A program made the position numbers and the translations under genes. Positions 10,901 through 22,994 of a stretch of 64,000 bases of DNA are shown here, in pieces (positions within the stretch are counted from its first letter, which is position 1; each line of letters starts with the position of its first letter). The notes beneath the pieces were generated by a model. The model saw only the letters and a program-made list of their open reading frames with translations. It ran no database searches and had not been told where the DNA came from. Origin of the DNA: Micractinium sp. NFX-FRZ (Eukaryota; Chlorophyta; Trebouxiophyceae; Chlorellales; Chlorellaceae); assembly GCA_029339195.1 (NCBI GenBank), contig JAPTJF010000036.1, forward strand, positions 1 to 64,000, written 5' to 3'.

Positions 10901-13458
10901 GGGTTGTTGCCAAGGCATGGCACTTGCAGACGGCCCAACTGGCACTAGGTCGTGGCTGAGGCTGGAGAGGCGAGGCACGCCAGGAGCTGCACCAGAGGAG
11001 GGCAGATTCAGTGGGATGGCTGGAGCCTTTGGGGTGCAGGTGTTGGCTGGGTGCCAGCAGGGAGAGCAGCGGGCACCAGCCATGCCAGCGCATGTGCATG
11101 CTCAAGAAGCACCCCAGCAAGGCATGCTGCTGCTGTGTCTCTCCGCATGGCGCTGTGCCAATCCAAGCTCCTCCCCAGATCTTGCTGCGCCGCCACCCAC
11201 CGTTGCACTGGTTGGGGCAGAAGGCCTCGACGACCGTCTCACAATAGGGCCCACCCAGCCCATCCTGAAAGGGGCGGGGGCGCGCAGCAGGGGGCAGGCG
11301 TCGAGTAAGGGAGCAGTGAGCACACACCAAGAGCCAGCAGCAGACCATGCCCAGAAAGGGCGGTGGCCAGGGCGCGATCAGGAGTTGACCCAAGATGAAC
11401 GACATGGAAGCCCACTCCACAGACCAGCTGGCAGCAGCCGGGAGGCTTCAAGTGGTGCAACCGTGCCTCACGTGTCTGCTGTGCCCTGCCCTGCCCCCGC
11501 CTTGCCCAGCAGCAGGCAGCGGACCCACCAACACGCATGGGCACTCGAACTTGGGCTCTTTGGCCACACACCAGCCCTCGGATCCGTAGAGCAGCTCCGG
11601 GTCGGTGGGACCAAAGCCACTTGGCTTCCCATCCCACCCCTGCACAGCACAGCACAGCACAGCACAGCACAACGCAGACACGCACTCCAACGCAGGTGAG
11701 AGGCCTCACAGGGGACCGCAGCACACAGAGCATGGGGGCAGGCAAGCAGGCAGGCAAGCACACCAGCGCTGCACCCGGCTGCCAGGCCAGTGCTGCCGGC
11801 ACTGAACGCAGCTTCCCAGGGCAGGCAAGCAGCCCAGGACACCCTTGCGTCACCCCCTGTTGCACTCCCCCGTGCCTGCCCGCCCTCCCACCTTGTTGCG
11901 GCGGCACATGAAAGAGATGGGACGCCCACGCCGCTGGGGAGGGGTGCCCGGCGGCAGCGCAGGGTCGGCAGGAATGCGGCCGTAGGGGAAGGTGCTGTTG
12001 CAGTAGCAGTGCGCTGTCGCCCGGGGGGGCGGAGTGGAGGTTGCAGGAGGCGAGGATGGAAGGAGTGTGAGATCGGAAGGCTTGCTGTCGTGGTTGGAGC
12101 AAAAGGGGCCTCTGGTAAAGCCACATGGAGCGGGGAGGGCTGGGGCGGGCAGGGCGGCAAGCACCACCTTGCTTCCCAGCAAGCGGCTGGGTAGATATGG
12201 GGTACATGGCACAGACCACTGCCTTGTTGATGAGCTGGCGCACCCACCAGCATACCCCACCACCGGCCCACACACACACACTCAAGCACCCACCTATGTC
12301 GTCGTCACACAGGTCGGCGCATGCCAGCGTGGTGCCACCCTGGGAGGGGTCGGTGGGTTTGTCATACGGCTCAAAGCTGCCCGACTCCCGCAGGTGCTGG
12401 CTGCAGGGGCGCTGCAGGGGGGCGGAGGGCGGGCGAGCAATGGGGTGCGGCGGGGCCGTGTGTCACAGCGTGTGGGGAAGGCGTGGTGGGAGCTGGGGCA
12501 TGGCGGCGGCGTCTGTTTCTGAGAGTCAATGGGCTGCCGAAGCGAGATGTGATGTAGCGCAGTGCGTGGGTTGGGTTGCTGGCGCCCTGCCAAGCGGGGA
12601 AGCGCGACAGGCACATGGATCCTTGGCAAAGGCACCCCTGGCCAGCGGAAGGCAAGCGCCCCACCCGCATGCGTGTGCTGCAATCATCTCCCGTCCAGCC
12701 TGCCGGGCAGCGACACCAACCAGCCAGGGCGTCGCACACGCCTGCAGGCGGCACGCAATGAGGTAGAGAAGGCCGCACCGTAAGGCACGCTGCGCTAGGC
12801 AGCACCACGCCCAGAGAGGCAATCATGCGGAGCAGGGCGCTGTCCACACGAGTAGGAGCAGGTGGACTGTCCCAGCGCCTCGTTCCAATCTCAGGCCAGC
12901 ATAGCAAGCACCCACCAACAAAGTTGCACCCCCAAAGGCAGGTGCGGTCGCCACGGGGGGGCGGCAGCGCCGGGATGGGCGTCTGGCTCCAATACCGCCC
13001 GCACCAGTCGCCCAGCGTGCCACCGCACCGCTGCTGCACCACTTCAGGGTCCGCCGCTGCTATTGGGGGGTGGTCAAGGCGAGGCCCCACGTCCTTGAAA
13101 TGCCGGCCTGCTGTACGGCTACCGCCCGCAGCGGCAGCAGTCAACGCAGCATCCCTGCCTCCCTCAGCTTGGCTGCGCACTGCTGCTGCTACTGTCGTGG
13201 ATGCTGTGCTGCCTGCATGCCATGCCTGCACAACGGTGGAGCAAAGCAGTCTTCCGTGATCGGCCGCCACGAGTCGGCGGCGGCGGCAGCTGCACTGCAC
13301 ACTTGGCAACGCACCCTGGAGGGCCGCGACCCTCCTACGCCGCCCCATTGGCCCGGGCTGGAGTAGTTCCAGAGCAAAGTCCCGGCAAAAAGAGCGGCCA
13401 CCGCGAGGAACGCAGCGGCAGCTGGCCGCCTTGGGCTGCCCGCTGTTCGAATGCGCAT
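4927..13458 (-). CDS. Exostosin-family (GT47) glycosyltransferase with EGF-like modules, type II membrane protein
   Basis: Twenty-four exons give 843 aa. From high to low: 13315-13458, 12916-13225, 12636-12741, 12294-12400, 11892-12013, 11535-11639, 11201-11264, 10778-10873, 10455-10557, 10161-10200, 9647-9749, 9381-9454, 9022-9122, 8731-8806, 8457-8563, 7767-7836, 7542-7577, 7305-7368, 6955-7020, 6559-6721, 6240-6330, 5918-6006, 5363-5522 and 4927-5061. A basic N-terminus and one hydrophobic segment (about residues 14-32) make a signal anchor. Cys-rich EGF-like modules follow, including CRCPAGWTGDDC and CKCHEGWFGHDC. The exostosin domain starts near residue 380 with PLIYVYELP and continues through EQADYFYIP, HWGRTDL and FDDAVIHGCIPVVI, the usual nucleotide-sugar-binding end of GT47. 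The enzyme should act in the Golgi on wall or glycoprotein glycans; donor and acceptor are unknown. The exon 3/4 and 1/2 junctions are the least certain. The C-tail is Ser/Arg-rich. Confidence 0.85.
6872..6942. repeat. GGCAGGCAGGTG minisatellite in an exostosin intron
   Basis: About six imperfect 8-12 bp units of the form caggcaggtggg lie inside the intron between 6955 and 6721. Shorter GAGG tracts occur at 6340-6366 in the preceding intron. Confidence 0.8.
11641..11680. repeat. (CACAG)n pentanucleotide repeat
   Basis: About six near-perfect cacag units at the acceptor side of an exostosin intron, immediately upstream (in minus reading) of the exon at 11535-11639. Confidence 0.85.
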
Positions 13459-15046
13459 CAATCAGGAATTGGCAATCATTGGGCCATCATGCTGTGTGAG
13501 TGTGAAGGGGAGCGCCGAGCATGACCTGTGCAGTGGCCCTAGCGCCCGCTTGGCGCTGTTGGCGCCACAGCACCGCAGCGCCCCTCCAACTGCGGCCCTG
13601 TGCCTCTTGTCAACGGTCCGCGCTTGTTAGAGGGGCTGAGTCAATTTACAGAGAGCGAGAAGTACCTCTCAATGAATGCATCCAGCACGGCCAGGCGCAG
13701 CCGTCAGGCTGGGTCGCAGCAGCAGATGACGCTCGTTCCGAGGCGTGGGGGGTAAAGTACAAGGGGGGTGCAGCGCCAAGGGGGAGCGTGGGGGGGAGCC
13801 AGTGCCGGGAAAGGACGATACGGGGAAGTAGAGGATCAGGGACGAGTGCTTGGCTGTGCAAACAAAAAACCCGCCACAGCAGGCTGTGCAGTGCTGTCCG
13901 AGGCCTGCTGCGGGGCGGGGGGCGCGGCCCATGCTGTGCGTGCTGCCTTGCGGGTGCAGGGCAGCACAAAAGGGGTCGCGCAGTAAGCATCAGCTGGAGA
14001 GAGAGAGAGAGACCTGTATGCCAGGCACAAGAAAGACGTCGGTGAGATGGGGTGGGGTGGGGTAGATTGATGCTCGCCAGTGTAGCGGGGCCCGAGGTCG
14101 CAGAGGGAAGGTGTGCGGGTCGCCCAGGAGTGCAGAGAGGAGGCGGCGGCATTTCGGCGGTGAACAGCGCTCGGGAGAGCGCAGCAACAGGACGGGGGAG
14201 TGGAGGGGGCAGTGGTGGGGAAGAGGGCACGGCATGCGAACGCAGTGTTGGCGGTTCAGCAATGGGTTAGGTGGATCGATCTTCTCATTCTTCGGGAGAC
14301 ACGGGAGGAAAGAGGGGAGGGAAGAGAAACGAGTGGAAGCAGGGGGGTGGGAGGACAGGTCGGGCGGTGAGAAGTGAACGCAGACACACAGGGGGCCAGT
14401 TCTGCACAGAGAGCAAAGAGAGACGAGGGGGCACTAGACAGGGACAGCCAGCGGGCCAGCAGGCAGCAGTGGGGACGGAGGGTTACGAGAGCTCGGGTGG
14501 GCTAAGCGCAGTGCAGGCCGATCCAAGGTGTTCTGTTGGTTGGGCAATGCAGGGGGAGAGGGGTCCCCGGCAGTGCGCAGTATTGTGCGGGGAGTACTGT
14601 GTGTATGCGTGGGCGAGCATGGTGGCAGGCGGGGGCCAGATTGTGCGTACAAGGGAGGCCTGCTAGTTGCGCCCCTGCGCACGCTAAGGGAGGTGGGGCA
14701 GTGGGAGGGGCGCTGGGAAGCCCATGGACTGATGACCAGGGCACAGAGAGCGGGTGCGAGCCGAAAAGAAGACGGCAATCGATATGGTCGTGAGGGCTGG
14801 GTGCAGGGGGGGCGGAAACGGGAAGCAGAGGGGTGCATCGAAAGAGGTTCCAGACCCAAGGGGAGCGAGGGGTGTGCTGGCGGTTATTGTGGAGTGGGTC
14901 GGTGCCCGAAGGGGCAGGGCGGCAGGCCGCATGGGCTCATGCATTCTGCCAGCGCATGTGCGCTGCGCAGGCAGTGCAGAGGAGCGCCTCATGGCGGCAT
15001 GCCGCGACCCGCGTGGTGCTGAGGTGGCGCTTGCGCCAGCTCAGCA
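13459..15046. other. Spacer between two minus-strand genes
   Basis: Holds the exostosin 5' region and the downstream region of the START-like gene. 13990-14900 is strongly purine-rich (G+A) on the plus strand, with a GA repeat at about 13998-14011 and many GGGA tracts. Open frames here are low-complexity with no recognisable protein features, so no gene is called. Confidence 0.5.
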
Positions 15047-17067
15047 TCACACAAGCACCGCCATCTCCTCCAGCTCAGCAACGGCATTGGGTGCAGCACC
15101 CAGCGCGGCATTGGAGGCCACCCACAGCTTCTGCAGCAGGGCGTAGGCGCGCTGCTGCAGGGTGATGGGCGGCGGCGCGTCGGCAGACGCCGCCTTCTCA
15201 GCGGCTGCCGCGGCAGCTGCGGCGGCCGCCTCTGCCGCCAGCGTGGCGCCCGTCACGCCCGCCAGGCAGGGCAGGTCGAGCAGGCTGCCAATGGGGTGGG
15301 AGCGCAGACCGCCGGGGCGGATCCCCAGGTCGGGGCGCGCGCTGGGCGTGCCGCCGGTGCCGCTACTGCTGGCCGAAGACTCCGCCTCATATGCCAGCAC
15401 GGATGTGGGATCGGCGCTGCTGCCGTCCTCGTGCGCCACCGCCTCGATCGTCTTGTGCACCACGGTGTGGTAGGGCGCCAAGGAGGGGTGGCCCGCGTTC
15501 ATGCGGAGCGCCTCGGCATACAGGTCCTCAAACGTCTTGCGCACCTGCGGGGGCGGGAAAGAGGAAGGATATGAGTGATGAAAGGGTCGGATGGATGGGC
15601 GCTGTGTGGCGACAGGTGCTGACAGGGCGCATGAGCAGGCCTCCAGTGGGTGCAGCATGCCAGGCGCACAAGATGAGAGCGGCAGCAAAAGCTGTGGGGT
15701 GCAGTGACACACATGGCATCTCATGTGCAGCTCTGCATGCCCGCGCCCCAGCACCGCACGCCGCCAACCCGCAGCACCAGGACCGTCAGCACCCGCTGGG
15801 CCATGCTGTGCACGCTGCAGCGGCAGGGACATGGCCCGCAGAACACACTCTGATTGCGCCCTGCAACATCGACAGCCACCCCACTGCACAGCACACGGTG
15901 CCCACCTGCAGCGTTGCCATGGCCCTAAACCCGTTGTGGAAGATGTGGGGCAGCCCACGTGGGTGCACCTCCTGCTCCAGGGTCACCTGGCAGCTGTCCG
16001 CGGTACGGCCTGCGGGGACAGGATGAGAGGCAGAGGGCAGTCGGGTAAGGGTTGAATGCACACCGGGCTGAGGCTAGGCCAAATGCACGACGGGGCCTCC
16101 ATGCCTGCTGTGCATGCAGTTTTGCACAGGTATGGTGGCGGGGGCGGGGCAGGGTGTCCTGGAGCAAGGCTCCTAGCGAAAGAGGGGCCCAAGTGGGCGC
16201 CGGCATCCGCAGCGCATACGCATGCAGCACCCATACTGCTGTCCCCTCCAGGCACCATACACTGTACACTGTACTGCACACCATACCCTGTACTGCTGTC
16301 CCCTCCAGGCACGCCGCCCAGCACCCACCTGGCGAGAAGCGCCATTGCGCCGACATGTGCTGCAGCGGCGCGTTGCCGCCCACCGGCGCCAGCCGCACGT
16401 TGATGCTGCCGATCGCTGGGTCCTCTGCCACCACCATGCGCGTGCGGATGCTGCCCTTGAACCAGAGGAAGTGCCAGTCTGCGGGGGGAGAACGCGGGCG
16501 ACGACGGCAGCGGGGGTGAAGCCACGTGTGCGTGCAAAGGCGTGCGGGTTGGCTGGCTCCTGCAGACACGGAGCTTGCCAGACACACATGGCTGAGCCCC
16601 GCTGCTGGCAACTTGCAGCGCTTGTGCCCCTGCTTACCGCTCTCGTTTTCAACCTCGACTGTCTGCCGCCCGCTGGCGCTGCCGCTGGCACGCGCGCTCC
16701 CGGCGCTGGCGGACCAAAGGACCTTGCGGTACGTGCAGCGCTCAATCCCGCGAAAAATGGCGGCATTGTCGGGGTGGGACATCAGCTGGTAGGCGGCCAG
16801 TGGGCTGAGGGGCAGCTCGGCAGCTGCGCAAATGCGGGCGGCGACGCCGCCCCCGCCGCGGGCGGTCACCATCAGCTCCGACTTGGCCCACAGCCGGCTG
16901 GCCTCGCCCTCCTCGTCCTGCACGAAGCCAGCACAACATGCATGTGAGCGCGCAGGGACACCGTAGCCGCAGAGGGCAGCAGCCCCAGTCAAGCGGGCAG
17001 CAAAGCGCCCCAAGCGCCCGAGGCGGCGGGATCAGCCCACCTTGCTGGGGTCTGCTGCCTGCGCCAT
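15047..17067 (-). CDS. START-like (SRPBCC superfamily, plant DUF220-type) protein
   Basis: Five exons (17041-17067, 16638-16917, 16329-16478, 15906-16009, 15047-15544) give 352 aa with every junction in frame. The first exon encodes only nine residues. The core carries family features: an early helix-grip segment around SPLAAYQLMSHPDN (a plant DUF220 hallmark of a position-dependent PDN), then IERCTYRKVLW, then WHFLWFKGSIRTRM, and a C-terminal helix beginning VRKTFEDLYAEA. These proteins belong to the polyketide-cyclase/lipid-transport fold and are presumed to bind a hydrophobic ligand; the ligand is unknown. The last 100 residues are acidic/serine-rich followed by a long poly-Ala stretch. 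No transit peptide or membrane segment is obvious. The family call rests on motif resemblance recalled from plant sequences. Confidence 0.75.
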
Positions 17068-19542
17068 GGTGCTGCCGATGCTGGTGGCCGACCACCCTAA
17101 TTCTAGCAGTAGGGATGCCTAATTGTGGCTGCGGGCAAAGGCAGCCGAAAGGGTTGCAGTTCTGCAACGTAGACAAAGTGTGAGTGCAGGGGTGATCGAA
17201 GTAGGAACGTGAGAACGCTGGAGAACCTCGCACGACACCCCCAAAGTGGCGCTCTCTGCTGCGCACGCGGGGCATTCTGGCGAAGCATTCTGGCAGCGGC
17301 ATGACTTGCCTCTGCCGCCTGATGCCTCCCGATGCTGGCTCCAACAGTGGTGAACAATCGGGCTTGAGCAGCGGAACGTATGGGTGCTCCGGCTGGCCAA
17401 GCCAGGAGGCAGGTTGGCACCGTCACAGGGCGGCATTTCATGGCGGCATTCTGGCGACGGGCATTCTGGCGTCACGGCGCCCCTCACTGCATCTTGCAAA
17501 CATGAAATGCTTTACGAAACTAGTGCCATTGTGGAGTGATGGAAAATCCACGCACTGACGATGCTTCACCAAGACACAGGGACAGCGCCCAACCTCGGCA
17601 TGTGGTCCCGAAGGGCCGGTCCTGCCATGCCGCTTGCTAGGGCGGGTGGTCCCCAAGAGCCCCCCGGCACATGCCAGTGCTTACCGCCTTGTCCTCTTCT
17701 CTGTATCATCTACACTCCAACCTGGGTTAAGAGGCGGGGCTGATGCTCCCACTGGCAGAGTTGGGGGGCGCAGACACCCGCCACATCAGATGGCAAGAAC
17801 GGGACCACCACGGGGTGGTGAAGAGTCGGGATGGTGGGGCAGAGGCTCTGGTGCCTGCTCAGCGCGCAGCAGGCAGGCCTTGTGTGGCACAGGCAGGGGA
17901 GCGCAAGAGGGGTTCCGGGAGAGCCCGTTCTGCTAGACGTTGTGGCGATGCGCCCATAGGCTGCACAGCAGCTTGGGCTGGGTTGCCTTGGGCAATGCTT
18001 GGGTAAGCAGCTGCGCTTCTGTCAAGCGCTGCGCTCGACAGCAGTTTGAATGTGTGCCGGCAGGCTGTGTCCACAATGAGCTCTTCTACCACAGCTCCAC
18101 ATCCCGCGTCATACAAGATTCAGACACCAGTCGTTCCTCAGGCCTGCCAGCGGAAGGGTGGCCGCTGGCGCAGCCCCACCGCACCGGCGTCGCCTTCCGA
18201 AGCGGCGGTGCCCTGCCACTCACCACCAGCCACAACCCTGCATCCTGCCGGTGCTCTTCTGTGCATTTGACTGTAATCGTTGCGACCTGGGCTGGGTGTT
18301 GCACTGGCTCGAGCCAGCGCAAGCCAGTCGGCGGCTTCCCACTGAGCACAGGCCTCGATCGACAGACGACTCGACAGTGTGTGCGCCGACTGGGACCGTC
18401 ATCGGTTCGATCGCAAGCGGCCCAGTGGGACGGGATTGGGGTCCGCCTGACCGCCCCAGTCACCCGGTCAGCCTGCGGACGACTAGGTCCGGTGTCTCAC
18501 CGCAGCACTTGAGCATCGACGCGCATGCATGCATCGGACACCACCAAACGGCCCATGGACCGGGGGATCGGGGGATGTGTGAATTGGCGGTGGGCGGGTG
18601 GCTGGGGCTTGTGGAGGCGGCGGGGGCGGGTGCTGCGGCATGAGATGCGGTCCGAGCGATGCTGCACTCTTCAGCTGCCTCTTCGGTTGTGGGTTCCTGT
18701 TGGGAGCGTACTTATAAATGCTCAGGCTGGCCTGCTTAGTGAAAGTGCAGCACTTCACTGCCTGCCCGGCCAATGACGTGGCCCCCGCTGCCCTGCCTTT
18801 GCGGCAAAACTACTGCAGAAGAATTACAGTGTACAGTGCCCATATTTCAAAGGCTTTCTTGAATGTGTGTGTGCATGAAAGGGGGCGCGCGCCTGAGGCA
18901 GGGTGGCGAGGGCACCACGGAAAGCGCGCGTGCGCCTTGAGCAGAGTAGACAGTGCGCATAAGGAGTGACACAGGTGTACGCAGTGCAGGGCAAACACAA
19001 AATTGGGGGTGGGAGAGTGGGTGGCGCACTGCGGGTGGTCAGCGTTTAGGGACAGGCGTTGGGGGGTGCACAGGAGGGCGGAAGAAAAGGGCGCCATGGC
19101 GTGACAGGGGGCGCTCCTGCCAATGTGCGCGCGGGCAGGAGGCGCAACAGTAGGCAGGTGGGCGGGCGGGGACGCTGCCTGTGCAGCGATGCCCCCAGAC
19201 GGAGGTGGGGGGCATGCGCGGCACACGGCGCAACTTGCAGTGCTGAGGGTAATTGGCGACAAATTAGGGCAGCAGTCCGTCATACAGGCAGCCTTATGCG
19301 TTGGCAGGCAGTCGTGTGGGAGGGAGTGGCGGGTGGGTGTGGCAGGGGTGGAGCGGGAGTGCGTGGGAGGGGAGGAGGGAGGCTGCCATGAGTAGGCTGT
19401 GTGGCGTGTATAAGAAGGCAAAGAAGTTGGGAAAAAACAAAACACGTGTGCGCGGTGCCCAAAGACATGGGGCGGCCGTCGTGCACAGCAGTACCCAAGG
19501 AACGACTGAGAAGAGTGGCAGGGAGGGTAGCAAAGGGGTGGA
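17068..19542. other. 2.5-kb stretch without a supported gene
   Basis: No open frame with domain-like composition or a chain of in-phase exons was found on either strand. It contains four or more copies of a GCATTCTGGC core (17271-17296 and 17446-17474), a TATAAA at about 18713, and a TTACA (TGTAA on minus) at about 18826 that could end the expansin-like transcript. A non-coding RNA or fast-evolving gene cannot be excluded. Confidence 0.5.
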
Positions 19543-21766
19543 TCACCGCAGCAGCATCTTGCGGTTGCCGGCGGGCGCCAGAGCGGCGGCCGCAGCAGCA
19601 AAGGCGTCAGTGGCGGCGGCTGCCACCTCCTCTGCCACCGTCCCGGCGGGCTTGGCAGGCTGCTCAGGCTCCCGTGCCGGCGCCGGCCGCTGCTGCTGGC
19701 GGCCCTTCCATACCACCCCCTCATCCTTCACAGAGTCGATTGCTTTGCACCCCTTGCCGTTTGCTGTGAGGCAGCAAGAGTCGCCGGCCGCGTTTGTGCA
19801 CTGGTACCCCTGTGAGGCCAGGGCCAGGTTGGGGCACCGCTTGCGCCCGGCCTCCAGGCACTTGACAACCCAGCGGTTGTAGGTGCCCAGAGGCTTCTCC
19901 TGGGGAGCCTCCTCCTCGGCAGGCGGGGGAGGGGAGGGGGTGTCCTTGTCGCCTGCAGGTGGTGGGAGGCGGAGGCCAGGGGTGAGGGAGGGGGCGCGGG
20001 GCGGGGTGCATGCTGCCCTGGGCATGTGCAGCGCCGGCGCTGTGCAAACTGCGCCCAAACCAGCCAAGGCTGGGGCACTGTGCAGCATGGCGGGCAGGCA
20101 GGGCTGGCGCAGCTCGGTTCAGCACAGCAGCATCACGGCATGCAGTACGGCACACTGGCTCACCGTTGCCGTCATCCCCACTGTTGTTGTCCTCCTTGGG
20201 CGGGGGAGGGGAGGCGGGCTCATCTGCAGGCCAGGCAGGGCAGGAGGAGGGCAGGGGGCAGCATTGAGACACAGAGAACCAGGCTGCAATGGTGGCCACA
20301 CGCGCTGCCGGCCTCCCCTGCGTCAAGCTCCGGTGGCAGGCGCCGAAAGCAGCAGCGCAGCAGCAGCTGCTCAACACCCAGCCGCAACCGCCAAAGGCAG
20401 CCAAGCAGCACAGGTGCCACCCGCCCATGCACGCCCCGCCTGCTCACCGTCGTTCTTCTCCTCCTCAGCCTTCTTCTTCTTCTCCTCCTCCTCAGCCTGC
20501 TGCGCTGCCTCCTCCTCCTCCTTCCGCTTCTTCTCCTCCTCCTCAGCTGCCTTCTTCTTTTTCTCCTCCTCATCGCTGCCCTGCTCCTCGCCCTGCGCGT
20601 CGGTGGCGCCGTTGCAGTCGGCAAATTCCCAGGAGATGCGCTTGCGGTCCCAGGAGAAGCCTGCAGGGCGGGGAGAAGAATGACAAGGAGAGGGAAAGGG
20701 AAGGGAGGGTGAGAACGATGGCATGCAGGGGGGATGGTGGGTGTGGGTGCAGGCTGGGAGGGGCTGGGAGGTAGGGAGCAGGGGCGGGCCAGCAGCTTGC
20801 TGCGGCCGCATCACTTGCATGCACTCCCGCTGCGCAGGGGGCCTCCGCTCCGGCCTCCTCTGCTCTTGTCACAGCTGCCGGCTGCCCTGGGTGAACGCGC
20901 TGGCGGGTGGGTGGGCCACAGTGCTCACCAGTGATGGCCTCGAGGGCGGTGGTGCTGAAGTCGACGTCGCCATGGGAGCAGGTGGGGCACCTGGAGGGGA
21001 GGCGGGAGATGCGATTGAGGTGAGGCGAGGCGGGAGAGTGCGGGGATGGGGAGGCGTAGAGCGGAGTGCAACAAAGGGGGCAGACTCACAAACACTTTTA
21101 CTCACTCGTCCACAATTTTTACGAGGAAGGATTTGCCGGAGGCGCCGCTGTCGACGCCGCGCACGCGCACGCACTTGCCGCAGGTGCCGCCGAATTGCGC
21201 GCTGTTCATGGCCCCGTAAAACCTGCGGGAGTGGAGCAGGCACATGAGGGGTTGGCGGGGGAGCGGGGAGGCGAGCGCATGGCGCAGGCGCATTTGGCTG
21301 GCACTGGCCGCTGGTGCGCGCAGCCTATCGTGCATGCCACACCCATGGCTTGAGGTGAGGGTACAGAGCTTGCACCCCAAAGAGGCAAAGCGCACCTCTC
21401 CCAGTGCGACCCCAGGCTGCCAAAGCCGCAGGCATTGAAGCCGGTGGCATCCTTGTCATTGGGGCCTGTGGGCGGTGAGGGGAGAGGCAGCGGCGGCACA
21501 CGTCAACAGGCGGCTCCATGGCAGCAGCGTGCGACACGGAGGTCAACACTCCCTGCCGCGCAACAACGGATTCCACTGCTGCACACCCGCCCCAGGGTGA
21601 CAAAAGTGCTGCAGGGCACCTGCAACTCGAGCGGGCACACCAGGCCAAGGTGCCGTCTGCCGGCAGACCCGCACTCACCGCTGTACGCCGTGCCCTGGCC
21701 CTGATACTGGTTGGCTGACACCAAGGTCAGGAGCGCCAGCAAGCTGGCGGCGATCAATCCGTTCAT
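19543..21766 (-). CDS. Secreted expansin-like (double-psi beta-barrel) protein with charged KE-rich insert and Cys-rich tail
   Basis: Seven exons (21679-21766, 21396-21465, 21106-21222, 20929-20990, 20448-20660, 20164-20223, 19543-19952) give 339 aa. Residues 1-18 form a clean signal peptide (MNGLIAASLLALLTLVSA). Residues 19-130 match the expansin/GH45-like barrel: GTAYSG, FNACGFG, FGGTCGKCVRV, KIVDECPTCSHGDVDFS, then FSWDRKRISWEFADC. The HGD/DxS region is the usual acidic pocket. Next comes an extreme Glu/Lys-rich segment (about 140-183), unlike known expansins, then two Pro/Asp linkers and a conserved-looking Cys-rich module with six to seven cysteines (about 225-270). No carbohydrate-binding expansin domain 2 is visible; the Cys-rich module occupies that position. 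A role in loosening or organising wall polymers is inferred. Confidence 0.85.
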
Positions 21767-22994
21767 CTTTGAGAGTTCGGCTGCTAGCGAGACAAGGGCG
21801 GTGTGTCGCGGGCGGGTGCGACTGGCGAGGGTTGCAGGTTGCGGAGGGAGGGCACTGAGCGAGGTGCTGGATGCTCAATTGACCATTGGTTGCAGGGCAA
21901 GAGCGATCGCCGAGAAGTGAGAGCACACAATGCCCTGGGAAAGACGGTCTCACGCTTCAAAGGACGTCCAGCTTGGCGGTGGGTCGGGCCGGCCGTGCAG
22001 TCAGACAAATGCACATGCTGACTGCATGCAGACCGGGCCCGCCGTGCAGGCAGTCAGGTTTCAGACATGCACCCCAAAGGGCTCTGTGTGACAGCCGACC
22101 GAAGAGCCACTAGCCGGTCAGGGTGGGTTTGCAGTGGGTGACGCGTGCTCTGCCTCTGCCCAATCTTCCCTGCGTGGTGACAACGTTGAGATTGCCTGGA
22201 TGCAGCCGGTGGATCGGCACGGTCGCCAGGAGCAGAGCTTCCTTCCCCTCCGGATAGAATGGCATGCCGCTGCTGCCGCCTGGGTTCTGGCCCATCGGGC
22301 CTTGTGATCGCTGTGCGGGGTCTTGGCGATGACTGGCAAGGCCAGGGTGGGCGGGCATTGGTGGTGCAGTCGGCACTAGGGCATCATCAATGGAGGTAGG
22401 GATGGGGTTTGAAGAGGCCTGGCTTGCAGTGCTTGCCTCTTGAAAGAAGTGTGTGGTAGCTAGTGAGCGAGATGTAAGGTCACGGGTGCCTCTTCGGCCT
22501 GACGGCCTAGAGGCGACGCTGCCCCGCCGCCGCCGCAGCGTCGCCCAACCGAACGGCAACAAACGGGGCCAGCCGTGGCCAGAACCGTGGTGCACCCACA
22601 GACTTCCCAGCATGCTGCCATAGTTCATAGGTCCGGCCTTGCAGCAGTGTGGGTGCATGCAAGTGTGTAACATATGACAATTTGAGGGTGTGGTCGACAT
22701 GGAATGCTGGTTAAGAGTCGGTAGATGTTAGTTCCGGCAGGCGCATGGGCGGTATGCAAGCCCATGTGCAGCACCATCACGTGAAGTCGGTCAATTGGTT
22801 GTGCGCTAGTGCGACTGTCAGCCAGAACCAGCACGCCCAGGCAGCGTGGGCCTTGCCCAAGAGAGGGTGGGTACCACCACGGCTAGACAAGAGGAGCAAG
22901 ATGGTGGGCAGCAAAACAGGAGCAGAGGGTCGGTCCGCGCTCGCATGCCGTGTGCCGCACACACCCTGCCTACTCTGCCAGTCAGCTGCGGGGC
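21767..22994. other. Spacer: expansin-like promoter side and HMG-like 3' side
   Basis: 1.2 kb with no supported gene. A 196-codon minus-strand frame (22110-22700) has no domain signal. The notable element is a perfect inverted repeat at 22512-22545, listed separately. Confidence 0.5.
22512..22545. other. Perfect 11-bp inverted repeat (hairpin)
   Basis: ggcgacgctgc at 22512-22522 is exactly reverse-complemented at 22535-22545, with a 12-nt CG-rich loop. It lies in the spacer downstream of the HMG-like gene. It could form an RNA hairpin in a 3' UTR or be a remnant of a small inverted-repeat element. Confidence 0.7.

Noticed and set aside
11641..11680. Short tandem repeats as a CRISPR-like array
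   Set aside because: Units are contiguous pentanucleotides without spacers, inside a eukaryotic intron.
18350..18420. tRNA-like GGTTCGATCGC box
   Set aside because: No matching A box, acceptor stem or cloverleaf could be drawn.
22110..22700. 196-codon minus-strand open frame
   Set aside because: No recognisable domain or biased composition. It covers the hairpin and could be a chance frame in the spacer.
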